Below are positions 40,642 to 48,825 of a DNA stretch of 64,000 nt, in pieces. Within the stretch, counting starts at the first letter, position 1. Every line of letters starts with the position of its first letter. The position numbers were made by a program, and so were the translations under genes. Source of the DNA: Gaiella sp. (GTDB lineage Bacteria > Actinomycetota > Thermoleophilia > Gaiellales > Gaiellaceae); NCBI GenBank assembly GCA_027493885.1, contig JAOSJZ010000001.1, forward strand, positions 2,040,622 through 2,104,621, given 5' to 3'. The notes under the pieces were generated by a model. That model had not been told where the DNA came from. It searched no databases and saw nothing but the letters and a program-made list of their open reading frames with translations.

Positions 40642-41295
40642 ATGGCGTGTTCGTGCTGCGCGGGTGAGGCCCTCGACATCTTCGGCGAGAAGAGCGCCCG
40701 GCGCGCGCTCCGCCGCTACCTCCGCAATGGGCTCGGCGGTGCCGATGCGAAGCGGATCGCGGCCTGGGCCGCGGACGGCGGTCTCGGCGGCGCAACGGTC
40801 ATCGAGATCGGCGGCGGAATCGGACAGCTCCAGGCCGAGCTCGTCTCTCGCGGCGCCGAGCGCGGCACCGTGGTCGAGGTGGTCGCCGGCTACGAACGCC
40901 CTGCCCGAGAGCTCGCGGACGCACTCGGGATCACCGACCGCAGCACGTTCCTGCTCGCCGACCTCGTCGAGACGCCCGACGCGGTCGTTCCCGCCGACAT
41001 CGTGGTCCTGCGGCGGGTCGTGTGCTGCTCGCCGGTCGGGCCATCCGTGCTCGCCGCCGCGGCAAGCCGGACGCGCCGCACGTTGCTCTCGAGCTACCCG
41101 CGCGACCGCCCCGCCGTCCGCGCCGTGATCCGGCTTCAGAACGCGGTGCTCGCCCTGATGCGCAAGCGCTTCCGCATCTTCGTGCACCCGCCTGGCGAGC
41201 TCGCACGGGCGGCGGAGGAACACGGCCTGCGCCTCACGAGAATCAGCCGGGACGCCGTCTGGGAGACGGCGCAGTTCGACGTCGCCGCATCCTGA
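40642..41295 (+). CDS. Class I SAM-dependent methyltransferase with Cys-rich N-terminus
   Basis: A 217-residue protein. MACSCCAGEALDIFGEKSAR is followed by a SAM-binding motif I, TVIEIGGGIGQLQAEL, and an acidic strand end VVEVVAGYERPARELA. Post-motifs include DIVVLRRVVCCSP. The N-terminal CxCC may bind metal. The substrate is unknown. It starts 4 nt after sufD, so it is probably the last gene of the suf transcript. Confidence 0.75.
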   Translation: MACSCCAGEALDIFGEKSARRALRRYLRNGLGGADAKRIAAWAADGGLGGATVIEIGGGIGQLQAELVSRGAERGTVVEVVAGYERPARELADALGITDRSTFLLADLVETPDAVVPADIVVLRRVVCCSPVGPSVLAAAASRTRRTLLSSYPRDRPAVRAVIRLQNAVLALMRKRFRIFVHPPGELARAAEEHGLRLTRISRDAVWETAQFDVAAS

Positions 41296-41345
41296 CACAT
41301 TCCTGACACGCCCCTCAGGCTCTCCTGACGCACCCCTCGTAGGGT
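41291..41345 (+). promoter_or_regulatory. Direct repeats with 11/22-bp period and -10 box
   Basis: CCTGACAC at 41291-41298 and 41302-41309 and CCTGACGC at 41324-41331 are spaced by 11 and 22 bp. After 8 bp comes TAGGGT (41340-41345), a plausible -10 box. Spacing matches SARP/OmpR-type activator sites and precedes a tiny hydrophobic ORF. Confidence 0.55.
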
Positions 41346-41351
41346 CGGCCT

Positions 41352-41408
41352 ATGCGCTTCATCGCCATTCTCGGCCTCGTCACCGCGATCCTGATCCTGG
41401 TTCTCTAG
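41352..41408 (+). CDS. 18-residue hydrophobic peptide ORF
   Basis: ATG at 41352 to TAG at 41408 encodes MRFIAILGLVTAILILVL, a single hydrophobic helix after one Arg. The predicted -10 TAGGGT lies 6 nt upstream, giving a leaderless transcript. Too short to confirm by composition; it resembles single-helix membrane miniproteins. Confidence 0.4.
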   Translation: MRFIAILGLVTAILILVL

Positions 41409-41457
41409 GCGCTGGCCACCACCCGGGGCGCCACGCTCCGGGGCGTAGTCTTGGCGG

Positions 41458-42072
41458 ATGGAGATCGGCCTGTTTCCGCTCGGGATCGTCCTGCTCCCGA
41501 CCGAGCAGGTGCCGCTCCACATCTTCGAGCCGCGGTACCGCGAGCTGATCGCCGAGTGCCTCGACAACGGGAAGCCGTTCGGGCTCGTCTACGCCGACGA
41601 CGACGGGCTTCGGCGCACCGGCACGCTGGCGAGCGTCGTCGAGGTGGTCGAGCGATTCGACGACGGGCGCCTGAACATCGTCGTCGAGGGGGGCGAGCGC
41701 TTCCGCCTCCTCGAGCTGACGGACGGCCGGAGCTTCCACACCGGCACCGTGGAGCCGCTGGCCGACAGCGGCGAGGCGGCCGATCCCGAGGACGTGACCC
41801 GCGGGATCCGGCTGTTCGCGCGCCTCGTCGAGCTCACCGGCGCCGAGGTCGAGGTGCCGGTGGACGAGCTCGAGCAGCCGTCCTTCTCGCTGGCGTCGCG
41901 GTTCGAGCTGGCACCGGAGCTCAAGCTGGAGCTGCTCGAGGAGGAGAGCGAGCGCGTCCGGCTGAAGCGGCTCTGCGAGATCCTCGAGACGGTTGCCGCG
42001 GCGGTGGAGCGCCAGCGCGAGACCGCCGAGCTCGCGTCGCGGAACGGGCATCCTCGCCCACGCCCCGCCTAG
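41458..42072 (+). CDS. Lon N-terminal (LAN) domain protein
   Basis: A 204-residue stand-alone Lon substrate-binding (PUA-like) domain: IGLFPLGIVLLPTEQVPLHIFEPRYRELIAECLDNGKPFGLV, then GTLASVVEVVERFDDGRLNIVVEGGERFRLLEL and a C-terminal helical bundle. No AAA or protease domain follows, as is normal for this small family. TAGTCT ends 6 nt before the ATG, predicting a leaderless mRNA. Confidence 0.88.
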   Translation: MEIGLFPLGIVLLPTEQVPLHIFEPRYRELIAECLDNGKPFGLVYADDDGLRRTGTLASVVEVVERFDDGRLNIVVEGGERFRLLELTDGRSFHTGTVEPLADSGEAADPEDVTRGIRLFARLVELTGAEVEVPVDELEQPSFSLASRFELAPELKLELLEEESERVRLKRLCEILETVAAAVERQRETAELASRNGHPRPRPA

Positions 42073-42106
42073 CGGCAGGCCGAAGGGCCCTGGCTAGGAT
42101 GGCCGT

Positions 42107-43351
42107 ATGACGTCCACAGCGCTGCCTGTCCTCGACGCGCACCGCCTGCGCGCGGATTTCGCGGTCTTCGACGACCTCGTCGACGGGCGGCCGGTCGCGT
42201 TCCTCGACTCGGCGGCGTCGACCCAGAAGCCACGCCAGGTGCTCGATCGCATGCGCACGTTCTACGAGCACGAGTACGCGAACGTCCACCGCGGCGTGTA
42301 CCGCCTCGCCGAGCGCGCCACCGAGGGCTTCGAGGGGGCTCGCCGCACGGTCGCCGGCCTGCTGAACGCGCCCTCGGAGAAGGAAGTGATCTTCACGCGC
42401 AGCGCGACCGAGGCGCTCAACCTGGTCGCGTACGCGTGGGGGCTCGACAACCTGGGGCCGGGCGACATCGTCGTGGTCACGGAGCTCGAGCATCACGCGA
42501 ACTTCGTCCCCTGGCAGTACATCGCCCACCGCACCGGCGCGAGCTTCCGCAACATCCCGATCGACGACCTGGGTGAGCTCCAGCTCGACGCGCTCGACGG
42601 GCTCGCGCGCGAGGGCAAGGTCAAGGTCGTTGCGAACAACCTCGTCTCGAACACGCTCGGGACGATCAACCCGGTCGAGAAGCTCGGCGCCTGGGCGCAC
42701 GAGCAGGGCGCGATCATGGTCGTCGACGCGGCCCAGGCGGCACCGCACCGCCGCGTCGACGTACGGACGCTCGGCGCCGACTTCGTCGCCATCTCCTCGC
42801 ACAAGCTCTGCGGCCCGAGCGGCGTCGGCGCCCTCTGGGGCAGGCGCGAGCTCCTCGAGGCGATGAGCCCGTTCAACCTCGGCGGCGAGATGATCCGCTC
42901 GGTCGGGCTCGACAGGACGACCTTCAACGAGCTGCCCTACAAGTTCGAGGCCGGCACCCCGGCGATCGCCGAGGCGGTCGGCTTCGGTGCCGCGATCGAC
43001 TACGTCTCCACGATCGGGCTCGAGACGATCGAGCGTCACGAGCATGCGCTCGTCGAGCAGGCGATGAACGCGCTCGAGGAGCTGCCGTGGGTGCAGGTCT
43101 TCGGCCCGCCACCCGACCGCCGCGCGGGAATCGTCTCCTTCGACGTCGAGGGGATTCACCCGCACGACGTCGCGCAGATCCTCGACTGGGAGGGCGTCGC
43201 CGTCCGCGCGGGTCACCACTGCACGCAGCCGCTGATGACCCGACTCGGCGTCTCCGCGACGACCCGGGCGAGCTTCTACCTCTACTCGATCCCCGAGGAG
43301 ATCGACCGCCTGATCGCCGGGCTGCACAAGGTGAAGGCGTCGCTCGGCTGA
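42107..43351 (+). CDS. sufS: Cysteine desulfurase SufS
   Basis: A 414-residue class V aminotransferase-fold enzyme. The PLP-binding Lys is in FVAISSHKLCGPSGVGALWG, the His stacking on PLP in ELEHHANFVPW, and the catalytic Cys in VAVRAGHHCTQPLM. It releases sulfur from cysteine to alanine, passing persulfide to SufU. TAGGAT is 6 nt from the ATG (leaderless). The stop overlaps the sufU ATG. Confidence 0.96.
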   Translation: MTSTALPVLDAHRLRADFAVFDDLVDGRPVAFLDSAASTQKPRQVLDRMRTFYEHEYANVHRGVYRLAERATEGFEGARRTVAGLLNAPSEKEVIFTRSATEALNLVAYAWGLDNLGPGDIVVVTELEHHANFVPWQYIAHRTGASFRNIPIDDLGELQLDALDGLAREGKVKVVANNLVSNTLGTINPVEKLGAWAHEQGAIMVVDAAQAAPHRRVDVRTLGADFVAISSHKLCGPSGVGALWGRRELLEAMSPFNLGGEMIRSVGLDRTTFNELPYKFEAGTPAIAEAVGFGAAIDYVSTIGLETIERHEHALVEQAMNALEELPWVQVFGPPPDRRAGIVSFDVEGIHPHDVAQILDWEGVAVRAGHHCTQPLMTRLGVSATTRASFYLYSIPEEIDRLIAGLHKVKASLG

Positions 43352-43786
43352 TGTCGGAGTTCGAGCAGCTGTACCGGGAAGTCATCCTGGACCACTACAA
43401 GGCGCCCCGGAACCACGGGGCTGCTGGAGCCACACGACGCGATCGCCGAGGGCCAGAACCCGCTCTGCGGAGACGAGGTGACGGTTTCCGTCCGCTTCGG
43501 CGACGGCGACATGATCGAGGACGTCGGCTTCGAGGGCCGCGGCTGCGCGATCAGCCAGGCCGCCACCTCGATGCTCACCGACCTCGTCAAGGGGCGCACC
43601 GCCCAGGACGTCTCGGCGATGCCCAAGGAGGAGCTCCTCGACGAGATCGGGATTCCGCTCACGCCCGTCCGGCTCAAGTGCGCCCTGCTCGGGCTCGGCG
43701 TGCTGAAGGTCGCGCTGCACCGCGCGAAGGGGACGCCCCTACCCGACGAGTGGGGCACCTCCTCCGGGGAGATCTCGCTCAGTTGA
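43351..43786 (+). CDS. sufU: Sulfur-transfer protein SufU, one frameshift
   Basis: MSEFEQLYREVILDHYKAPRNHG is in one frame; LLEPHDAIAEGQNPLCGDEVTVSVRF and CAISQAATSMLTDLVKGR continue after removing one base from GGGG (43417-43420). The three Cys ligands (PLCGD, GCAIS, RLKCALLG) bind zinc in SufU, which accepts persulfide from SufS. Corrected length is 144 residues, normal for SufU. TTG of the Rieske gene overlaps the stop. Confidence 0.92.
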
Positions 43787-44103
43787 CGGAGATCGAGGCG
43801 CTCCCACTCGAGGAGCTGCCGGACGGGTCGATGCGGCTCGTCCCGGCGGACGGCTTCACGATCGGGCTCTACCACTGCCAGGGCGAGCTCCATGCGGTCG
43901 AGGACCGCTGCACGCACGACGACGGCCCGCTGTGCGAGGGCGAGTGGGACTGCGAGGCCTGCGAGGTGGTTTGCCCGAGACACGGCTCCCGGTTCGACCT
44001 GCGCACCGGGGCCGCCCTCTCGTTGCCGGCCTACCTGCCCGTGCCGACGTTTCCCGTGCGGGTCAGGGAGGACGGAATGGTCGTGATCGACACGCGCGCC
44101 TGA
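43783..44103 (+). CDS. Small Rieske [2Fe-2S] ferredoxin
   Basis: A 106-residue Rieske protein: CTHDDGPLCEGEWDCEACEVVCPRHGSRFDL gives C-x-H and C-x2-H ligand pairs. Preceded by typical beta strands (GLYHCQGELHAVEDR). It is the non-haem oxygenase-ferredoxin type often found at the end of actinobacterial suf operons, where it may supply electrons for cluster assembly. The TTG start overlaps the sufU stop. Confidence 0.9.
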   Translation: MTEIEALPLEELPDGSMRLVPADGFTIGLYHCQGELHAVEDRCTHDDGPLCEGEWDCEACEVVCPRHGSRFDLRTGAALSLPAYLPVPTFPVRVREDGMVVIDTRA

Positions 44104-44180
44104 CGTCGCGCGCGCGGAGTGGGGTGAGGACGTCGAGGCGACGCCGGGCGAGTCACCGCCGATGATCTAAGCTCGGCTGC

Positions 44181-44768
44181 GTGCTCGACGACCGCGTGAG
44201 AGCCGTTCTGGGCCGCTTGGAGGCCGAGGAAGCGGCCGACCGGGCCGCCGGAATGCCCGAGACGCAGCGCTCGCTCTCCGTCGGCCCCGAGGCGGGACGG
44301 CTGCTCTTCGCGCTCGTTGCACCGAACGCCGGGTGCGAGGTGCTGGAGATCGGCGGCTCGCGCGGATACTCGACGCTCTGGCTCGCAGCGGCCGCGCGGA
44401 TCCTCGGCGGCCGCGTCGTCTCGCTCGAGAGCGACCCGGCCAAGGTCGAGGCGTGGCGCAGCAACGTCGCCGACGCCGGGCTCGAGGAGTGGGCGGAGCT
44501 CGTGGAGGGCGACGCGAAGGAGACGCTGCCGCGGCTCGAGGACGGGTTCGACGTCGTCTTCATCGACGCCTGGAAGAACGACTACGAGACGTTCTTCGCC
44601 CTCGCCCGCGGGAAGCTCGACCCGGGCGGGGTCGTCGTCGCCGACAACGTCTTCTCGAACGAGGTCGTGAAGGCGTACGCGGCGGCCCGGCAGGCCGATC
44701 CCACGCTCGTCTCGGTGACCGTACCGGTAGGGAGCGGGCTCGAGGTGACGACCGTGCTCCGTCCCTGA
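44181..44768 (+). CDS. O-methyltransferase-like SAM enzyme
   Basis: A 195-residue class I methyltransferase of the COG4122 (COMT-like) type. CEVLEIGGSRGYSTLWLAAA is motif I, VVSLESDPAKVEAWRSN motif II, DVVFIDAWKNDYETFFALA the metal-binding Asp region and GGVVVADNVFSNE the following one. The substrate is unknown. The GTG is 7 nt after TAAGCT, predicting a leaderless transcript. Confidence 0.85.
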   Translation: MLDDRVRAVLGRLEAEEAADRAAGMPETQRSLSVGPEAGRLLFALVAPNAGCEVLEIGGSRGYSTLWLAAAARILGGRVVSLESDPAKVEAWRSNVADAGLEEWAELVEGDAKETLPRLEDGFDVVFIDAWKNDYETFFALARGKLDPGGVVVADNVFSNEVVKAYAAARQADPTLVSVTVPVGSGLEVTTVLRP

Positions 44769-44848
44769 CCGCTGCCCGCCCGCCCGCAGCCTGCGGCCCG
44801 TCCACCCGCATTGCTATCGTGCGCCTACCGCGGAAAGGAGGTGGTCGG

Positions 44849-44893
44849 GTGTCAGATTCGTGTAGTACCGGCAGTGGAGGTGCCAGCGGGTAG
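44849..44893 (+). CDS. 14-residue leader-type peptide inside the candidate RNA
   Basis: AAAGGAGGT is followed at 8-9 nt by GTG TCA GAT TCG TGT..., encoding VSDSCSTGSGGASG and ending TAG. Ser/Gly-rich with one Cys. Ribosome binding would open helix A, and reaching the stop would open helix B, as in attenuator peptides. Translation is not proven. Confidence 0.4.
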   Translation: MSDSCSTGSGGASG

Positions 44894-45016
44894 AGGCGTG
44901 TCCCCGGGACCTACGGGGAATCGCCATAGCCACGCGTAGGGGACTCGCGCTCTCGCGCCGCCGACCACCTCGGTCAGGCAGGAAGCGCCTCTACCAAATC
45001 CAACGCTGGTCACCGC

Positions 45017-45055
45017 AACGTCTGGAGGCCGTCCACGGGGCGGCCTCCAGACGTT
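45017..45055. terminator. 15-bp bidirectional terminator hairpin
   Basis: AACGTCTGGAGGCCG pairs perfectly with CGGCCTCCAGACGTT across a 9-nt loop, between the candidate RNA (+) and the end of the SDR gene (-). The A and T ends give each strand a short U tract. Confidence 0.85.
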
Positions 45056-45951
45056 CAGCGCGGCTGCGACGCAGCCGCGTGTCGCAGCTGCTCGTCGAGC
45101 CCGACGAGGTCGCCGAGCCCGAGCCGGCGCAGCGAGGCGCCGCCGTCCGTGACGACGTTGTCCGGCCCCTCGAGCATCCGCAGCTGGTCGCGCGTCAGAA
45201 GCGCCGGGGGCATCCGCTCGAAGAGCGCGGCGGGGCCGCGCGCAAGCCAGAACGGCACGTGCAGCACCGGACGCCGCGTGCCGAGCGCGAGCTTGATCCG
45301 CCGCCACAGCTCGCTCCACGTGACGGCCTCCGGGCCCCCGAGCTCGACGGGCGGGCCGCTTCCCTCCGCGTCGACGGCGAGGCGCACGGCGCGCGCGAGG
45401 TCGTCGATCCAGATCGGCTGCACGCGCTGCGTCCCCGGACCGATCACGGGCGTGACCGGGGCGAGGCGCGCGATGCGGAGAAACCGTGGCAGCGCGCCAC
45501 CGTCGGTGCCGAAGACGAAGCTCGGACGCAGCACGGCGTGGTCGACGCCCGACGAGGCGACGGCCTGCTCGGCCGCCCATTTTGCGCGGAAGAACGGGAC
45601 GGTCGCCCCGGGCCCGGCCCCGAGGGCGCTCATCAGCACGATTCGCCGGACGCCGCTCTCGCGCGCGGCCTCGACGAGGTTCCCGGTCCCGGCCGCCATC
45701 ACCCGCTCGAAGGTCGCGGGTGAGCCCTCGACGATCGCGACCAGGTGGACGATCGTGCGCATGCCGCGGGCGGCGGCGCGGAGCGAGGCCGGATCGGTCA
45801 CGTCGCCCCGCACGAGCTCGCACTCGACGCCCTCCAGCATCGCCGCGCCACGCGCCGTACGGACCATCGCGCGCACCCGTGTGCCGTCCGCCGCCAGGTC
45901 GCGCACCACGTGGCGCCCGACGAAGCCGCTCGCACCCGTGACCAGGATCAT
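45055..45951 (-). CDS. NAD(P)-binding SDR protein, NDUFA9/NmrA-like
   Basis: A 298-residue atypical short-chain dehydrogenase. [19 protein letters not shown] is the GxxGxxG dinucleotide site; [32 protein letters not shown] and [18 protein letters not shown] follow the NDUFA9-like pattern. The YxxxK catalytic pair is replaced by [10 protein letters not shown], so it may bind nucleotides without being a classical dehydrogenase. Its ATG overlaps the dcd stop by 4 nt. Confidence 0.85.
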   Translation of the reverse strand: MILVTGASGFVGRHVVRDLAADGTRVRAMVRTARGAAMLEGVECELVRGDVTDPASLRAAARGMRTIVHLVAIVEGSPATFERVMAAGTGNLVEAARESGVRRIVLMSALGAGPGATVPFFRAKWAAEQAVASSGVDHAVLRPSFVFGTDGGALPRFLRIARLAPVTPVIGPGTQRVQPIWIDDLARAVRLAVDAEGSGPPVELGGPEAVTWSELWRRIKLALGTRRPVLHVPFWLARGPAALFERMPPALLTRDQLRMLEGPDNVVTDGGASLRRLGLGDLVGLDEQLRHAAASQPR

Positions 45952-47549
45952 CGGTCGTCCGCGAAGTTCTGCCAGTAGCGACTCGGCGTCGGCCCGCGCT
46001 GCCCCTGGTACTTCGAGCCCAGCGTGCCCGACCCGTACGGCGTCTCCGCCGGCTCGGACATCTGCACGAACGAGAGCTGCCCGATCTTCATCCCCGGGTA
46101 GATCGTGATCGGGAGGTTCGCGACATTCGACAGCTCGAGCGTCACGTGCCCGTCGAATCCCGGGTCGATGAAGCCCGCCGTCGAATGGATCAGCAGGCCG
46201 AGCCTGCCGAGGCTCGAGTTGTGCGTCGGGATGTACGAACGCGTCACGAGGTAGAGGCCCCGCGGGGACGACACCTCGATGCAGCGCACCGGGACGCTCG
46301 GGACGTCGCGGACATCCGCAATCGCCCTGAAGCAGTGATACTTGCCGTGCTGCTTCTGCCGTGCCCGCTTGCGCGGGAGGCGGAACACCGGGCGGTCGGG
46401 TGTGAACTGAATCTGGTACTTCGGGCCACAGTCGCGGCCACGCAACATCGCTCGCTTCTGCGCAAGGGTCGGACGGAAGCCGAGACTGCTCACCAGCTCC
46501 ATCACGTCGAAGGCAAGACCCTCCCGAACGGTGGTGAGATCGCAGCGGCCGAGCTTGTCTACGTGGCCGTCGGTGTCCATCAACCCTTCGAGTAGCGCTT
46601 GCCGCTGGGCCACGCTCGCCCGGAGGTACACGAAGGGAATCCGCTTGCCAGGTGACAGCCCCGTCGATCGCAGCGTGCTGCAGAGCGAGTCGTTGGGCAT
46701 GGACCGACCAGTCGCCGGATCGCGCGAATGACCGGCCCCGCCGATCCGACTCACGAGGGGCATGGTCATCGTTGGCGCGACCGCGTAGCCGGCGAGCTCG
46801 ATCTCATCGAGGATCTCGGCGTCCGCGGACGTGATCTCGGCCTTGGTCGTCGTGCCGTCGCCGAGCCACGCGCCGAACACGTAGGGGTCGATCGGAAGCC
46901 GTCGTTGCGGGTACTCGACAGGGCCCGCGAGGTCGACCTGATGATTCCTCTCGCCTCTCACGAGCAACGACTCGTGGATCGTTTTCGTCGTCACGATCCG
47001 ACTGCGCCGGCGGCCGTACCGGCGACCGTTCTTGTCGACGGTCTCCCACTCGTGCGACGCGTCACAGACGACCGACGTGCCGTCGGAGAAGACGACCTCT
47101 TTGCAGGGGCGTCCGACCAAGGGCGGCGTCGCGCCGACGACGACCGTGGGCTCGCCGTCGGCGCCGAAGACGATGTCCCCCGGACGGACCTCCGCCATGA
47201 GCCGCCAGCCTTCGCTCGTCGGGACCTCCGTGTCGAGCGCCAGAGCCTTCCCCTCGAGCCTCGCGACGAGGTCGTCCGGGAGCGTTACGCGCTCGAGGGT
47301 CGAGCCGAGGACGAACTCGCCGGGGTGCAGGATGAAGGGCTCGGTGCCGTCGACCTCGACCAGCTCGGTGAGGTCCTCCTGCTCGGCCTTGACGTCGATG
47401 TACGGGTAGCGGGAGTTCCGGAACACGCGGAAGAGCCGGTCGACGCGCACGTCGAGGCTCGACGGCTGCATCAGTGCCGGGTCGTACGGGTCGATGCCGA
47501 TCCGGCCGGCCTCGACGAGGCGCCGGATGGCGCGGTCGGAGAGCACCAT
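45948..47549 (-). CDS. dcd: dCTP deaminase precursor interrupted by an intein
   Basis: The exteins are residues 1-101 ([21 protein letters not shown] to LVARLEGK) and the last 89 ([21 protein letters not shown] to [10 protein letters not shown]). Together they form a 190-residue Dcd, the usual size. Dcd deaminates dCTP to dUTP, feeding dTMP synthesis; the catalytic Glu lies in the C-extein HVTLELSN-adjacent core and the RLEGKSSLGR active-site loop is split exactly by the intein. The ATG is 8 nt after TACGAT (leaderless). Splicing is required for activity. Confidence 0.93.
   Translation of the reverse strand: MVLSDRAIRRLVEAGRIGIDPYDPALMQPSSLDVRVDRLFRVFRNSRYPYIDVKAEQEDLTELVEVDGTEPFILHPGEFVLGSTLERVTLPDDLVARLEGKALALDTEVPTSEGWRLMAEVRPGDIVFGADGEPTVVVGATPPLVGRPCKEVVFSDGTSVVCDASHEWETVDKNGRRYGRRRSRIVTTKTIHESLLVRGERNHQVDLAGPVEYPQRRLPIDPYVFGAWLGDGTTTKAEITSADAEILDEIELAGYAVAPTMTMPLVSRIGGAGHSRDPATGRSMPNDSLCSTLRSTGLSPGKRIPFVYLRASVAQRQALLEGLMDTDGHVDKLGRCDLTTVREGLAFDVMELVSSLGFRPTLAQKRAMLRGRDCGPKYQIQFTPDRPVFRLPRKRARQKQHGKYHCFRAIADVRDVPSVPVRCIEVSSPRGLYLVTRSYIPTHNSSLGRLGLLIHSTAGFIDPGFDGHVTLELSNVANLPITIYPGMKIGQLSFVQMSEPAETPYGSGTLGSKYQGQRGPTPSRYWQNFADDR
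46218..47246 (-). mobile_element. Class-3-like intein with LAGLIDADG endonuclease (in dcd)
   Basis: A 343-residue intein, residues 102-444 of the precursor. It begins [14 protein letters not shown], so Ala replaces the usual Cys1/Ser1. Block B is [13 protein letters not shown] (His plus Trp), block F PVRCIEV (Cys) and block [12 protein letters not shown] before Ser+1. Trp, Cys and Thr at these places are the WCT signature of class 3 inteins, which start splicing from the block F Cys. Two LAGLIDADG motifs, [14 protein letters not shown] and [13 protein letters not shown], indicate a homing endonuclease that would target the uninterrupted dcd active-site codons. Confidence 0.9.
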
Positions 47550-47605
47550 CGACGCGGATCGTAGAGCGCGGGCTCGCTCGACGCCGTGCTCGATCCCCTA
47601 CACTC

Positions 47606-48799
47606 ATGGATCCGGTGTCCATGCTGTATCCATCGCTCGACCCGAACGAGCGTTTTCGCGATCGTCGGAAGAACGCGCGACGCCGGAAGCGGCGGCGTCG
47701 GGCCGCCGTCGCCGGGATCTTCCTCCTCGCGGTGCTCGCCCTCGCGGGCGGGATGACGCTCGCCGGCAAGTCGGGGAAGACCGGTGCAGACACCGGTACC
47801 CGCGCCGCGTCCCAGGCCGCCGCCGAGCTCCGCGTCGCACTGCGACCGCGTCCGCTTCCCGTCGAGATCCGCGGCGTCCACGTCACCGGCGCGCTCGCGT
47901 CGATCCCCGGCAAGCTCGCCGAGTACCAGGCCTACACCAAGCACGGCCTCAACACGATCGAGCTCGACGTGAAGGACGAGGGCGGCGAGATCGCCTTCGA
48001 CCCGGGCGTTCCCCTCGCGAGGAAGACCGGCGCCGTGCGGGACTACTACGACCCGCGCAAGGTCGCGCGGGAGATGCACCGCAAGGGCATCTACCTCATC
48101 GGGCGCGTGGTCGTCTTCCAGGATCCCTATCTCGCCCGGACGCGTCCGGACATGGCGATCAAGCGGCGGGACGGATCGCTCTGGGCGACGAGCGCCGGCC
48201 TCGAGTGGGTCAATCCCTACGACCGGCGCGTGTGGGACTACGCCATCTCGGTCGCCGCCGCGGCGGCTCGGGCGGGCTTCGACGAGATCATGCTCGACTA
48301 CGTGCGCTTCCCCTCCGACGGCGACGTCGCGGCCGCGGTCTACCCCGGCCGGACGAGCGTTCCCAAGGGGCGGCTGATCGCGAGCTTCGCAAGCTACGCG
48401 AACGAACGGCTCTCGCCGCTCGGGGTGCGCGTCTCCATGGCGCTCTTCGGGCTCTCCGCGACGCGCGACCTGGGGATCGGGCAGGTGCCACGCTGGATCT
48501 CTCGACACGTCGACCAGGTGCACCCGATGTCATACCCGGCCCTCTACACCGACGGGGAGCTCGGCATCGCGTCACCGAGCGCAGAACCGGGCGAGACGGT
48601 GTTCCGCACGCTGATCGACTTCAAGCGCGAGCTCGAGGGCAGCCGCGCACAGCTCGTCCCGTGGGTGCAGGACTGGAGCTATCGCCCCGAGCAGGTGATG
48701 CAGCAGGTCCGCGCCGCGCGACTCCAGGGCGCCAAGGGCTTCCTCCTCTGGAACGCCTCGGGGATCTACACGAAGAGCGCGCTAGCCCCGCCGTCCTGA
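47606..48799 (+). CDS. Putative glycosidase, DUF4015 family
   Basis: A signal-anchor (after RRKNARRRKRRRR, AAVAGIFLLAVLALAGGM) leads to a TIM-barrel-like DUF4015 domain. Motifs are VRGVHVTGALASIPGKL, YTKHGLNTIELDVKDEGGEI, GIYLIGRVVVFQDPYLA, FDEIMLDYVRFPSDGD, VSMALFGLSATR, VHPMSYPALY and WVQDW. Acidic residues in ELDVKDE and LDYVRFPSDG may be catalytic. It is likely exported and acts on cell-surface polysaccharide. TACACT (47599-47604) lies 1 nt before this ATG, so the ATG at 47621 may be the true start. Confidence 0.82.
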   Translation: MDPVSMLYPSLDPNERFRDRRKNARRRKRRRRAAVAGIFLLAVLALAGGMTLAGKSGKTGADTGTRAASQAAAELRVALRPRPLPVEIRGVHVTGALASIPGKLAEYQAYTKHGLNTIELDVKDEGGEIAFDPGVPLARKTGAVRDYYDPRKVAREMHRKGIYLIGRVVVFQDPYLARTRPDMAIKRRDGSLWATSAGLEWVNPYDRRVWDYAISVAAAAARAGFDEIMLDYVRFPSDGDVAAAVYPGRTSVPKGRLIASFASYANERLSPLGVRVSMALFGLSATRDLGIGQVPRWISRHVDQVHPMSYPALYTDGELGIASPSAEPGETVFRTLIDFKRELEGSRAQLVPWVQDWSYRPEQVMQQVRAARLQGAKGFLLWNASGIYTKSALAPPS

Positions 48800-48825
48800 C
48801 GGACGGCAGGGCTAGGCTGAGGGTG

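Larger units (their letters stand above)
44827..45055 (+). ncRNA. Candidate structured RNA with interleaved helices and terminator
   Basis: A gene-poor stretch with TATCGT (44815-44820) as promoter -10. Helix A pairs 44838-44848 (GAGGTGGTCGG) with 44961-44971 perfectly (11 bp); helix B pairs 44889-44898 (GGTAGAGGCG) with 44986-44995 perfectly (10 bp). The order A-B-A'-B' makes a pseudoknot or mutually exclusive folds. An inner stem GTCCCC...GGGGAC and CTACG/CGTAG lies between. Helix A contains the Shine-Dalgarno of a 14-residue ORF and helix B its stop codon. A strong terminator ends it. It does not fit tmRNA, RNase P or SRP RNA motifs that I know. Confidence 0.6.

Noticed and set aside
41458-42072. 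Truncated Lon protease
   Set aside because: Stand-alone LAN-domain proteins of about 200 residues are a regular family, and the gene is complete with its own promoter.
43351-43786. Programmed ribosomal frameshifting in sufU, tatC, pknB and similar genes
   Set aside because: Sites lack a shared slippery heptamer plus downstream structure, and changes go in both directions; run-length error explains them more simply.
44827-45010. SRP 4.5S RNA, because of GGTCAGGCAGGAAGC
   Set aside because: The usual symmetric and asymmetric loops (CAGG...GGAAG.AGCA) are not arranged properly, and the long interleaved helices do not fit the hairpin fold.
44827-45055. tmRNA
   Set aside because: No tRNA-like acceptor or T-arm and the small ORF lacks an Ala-Ala tag ending.
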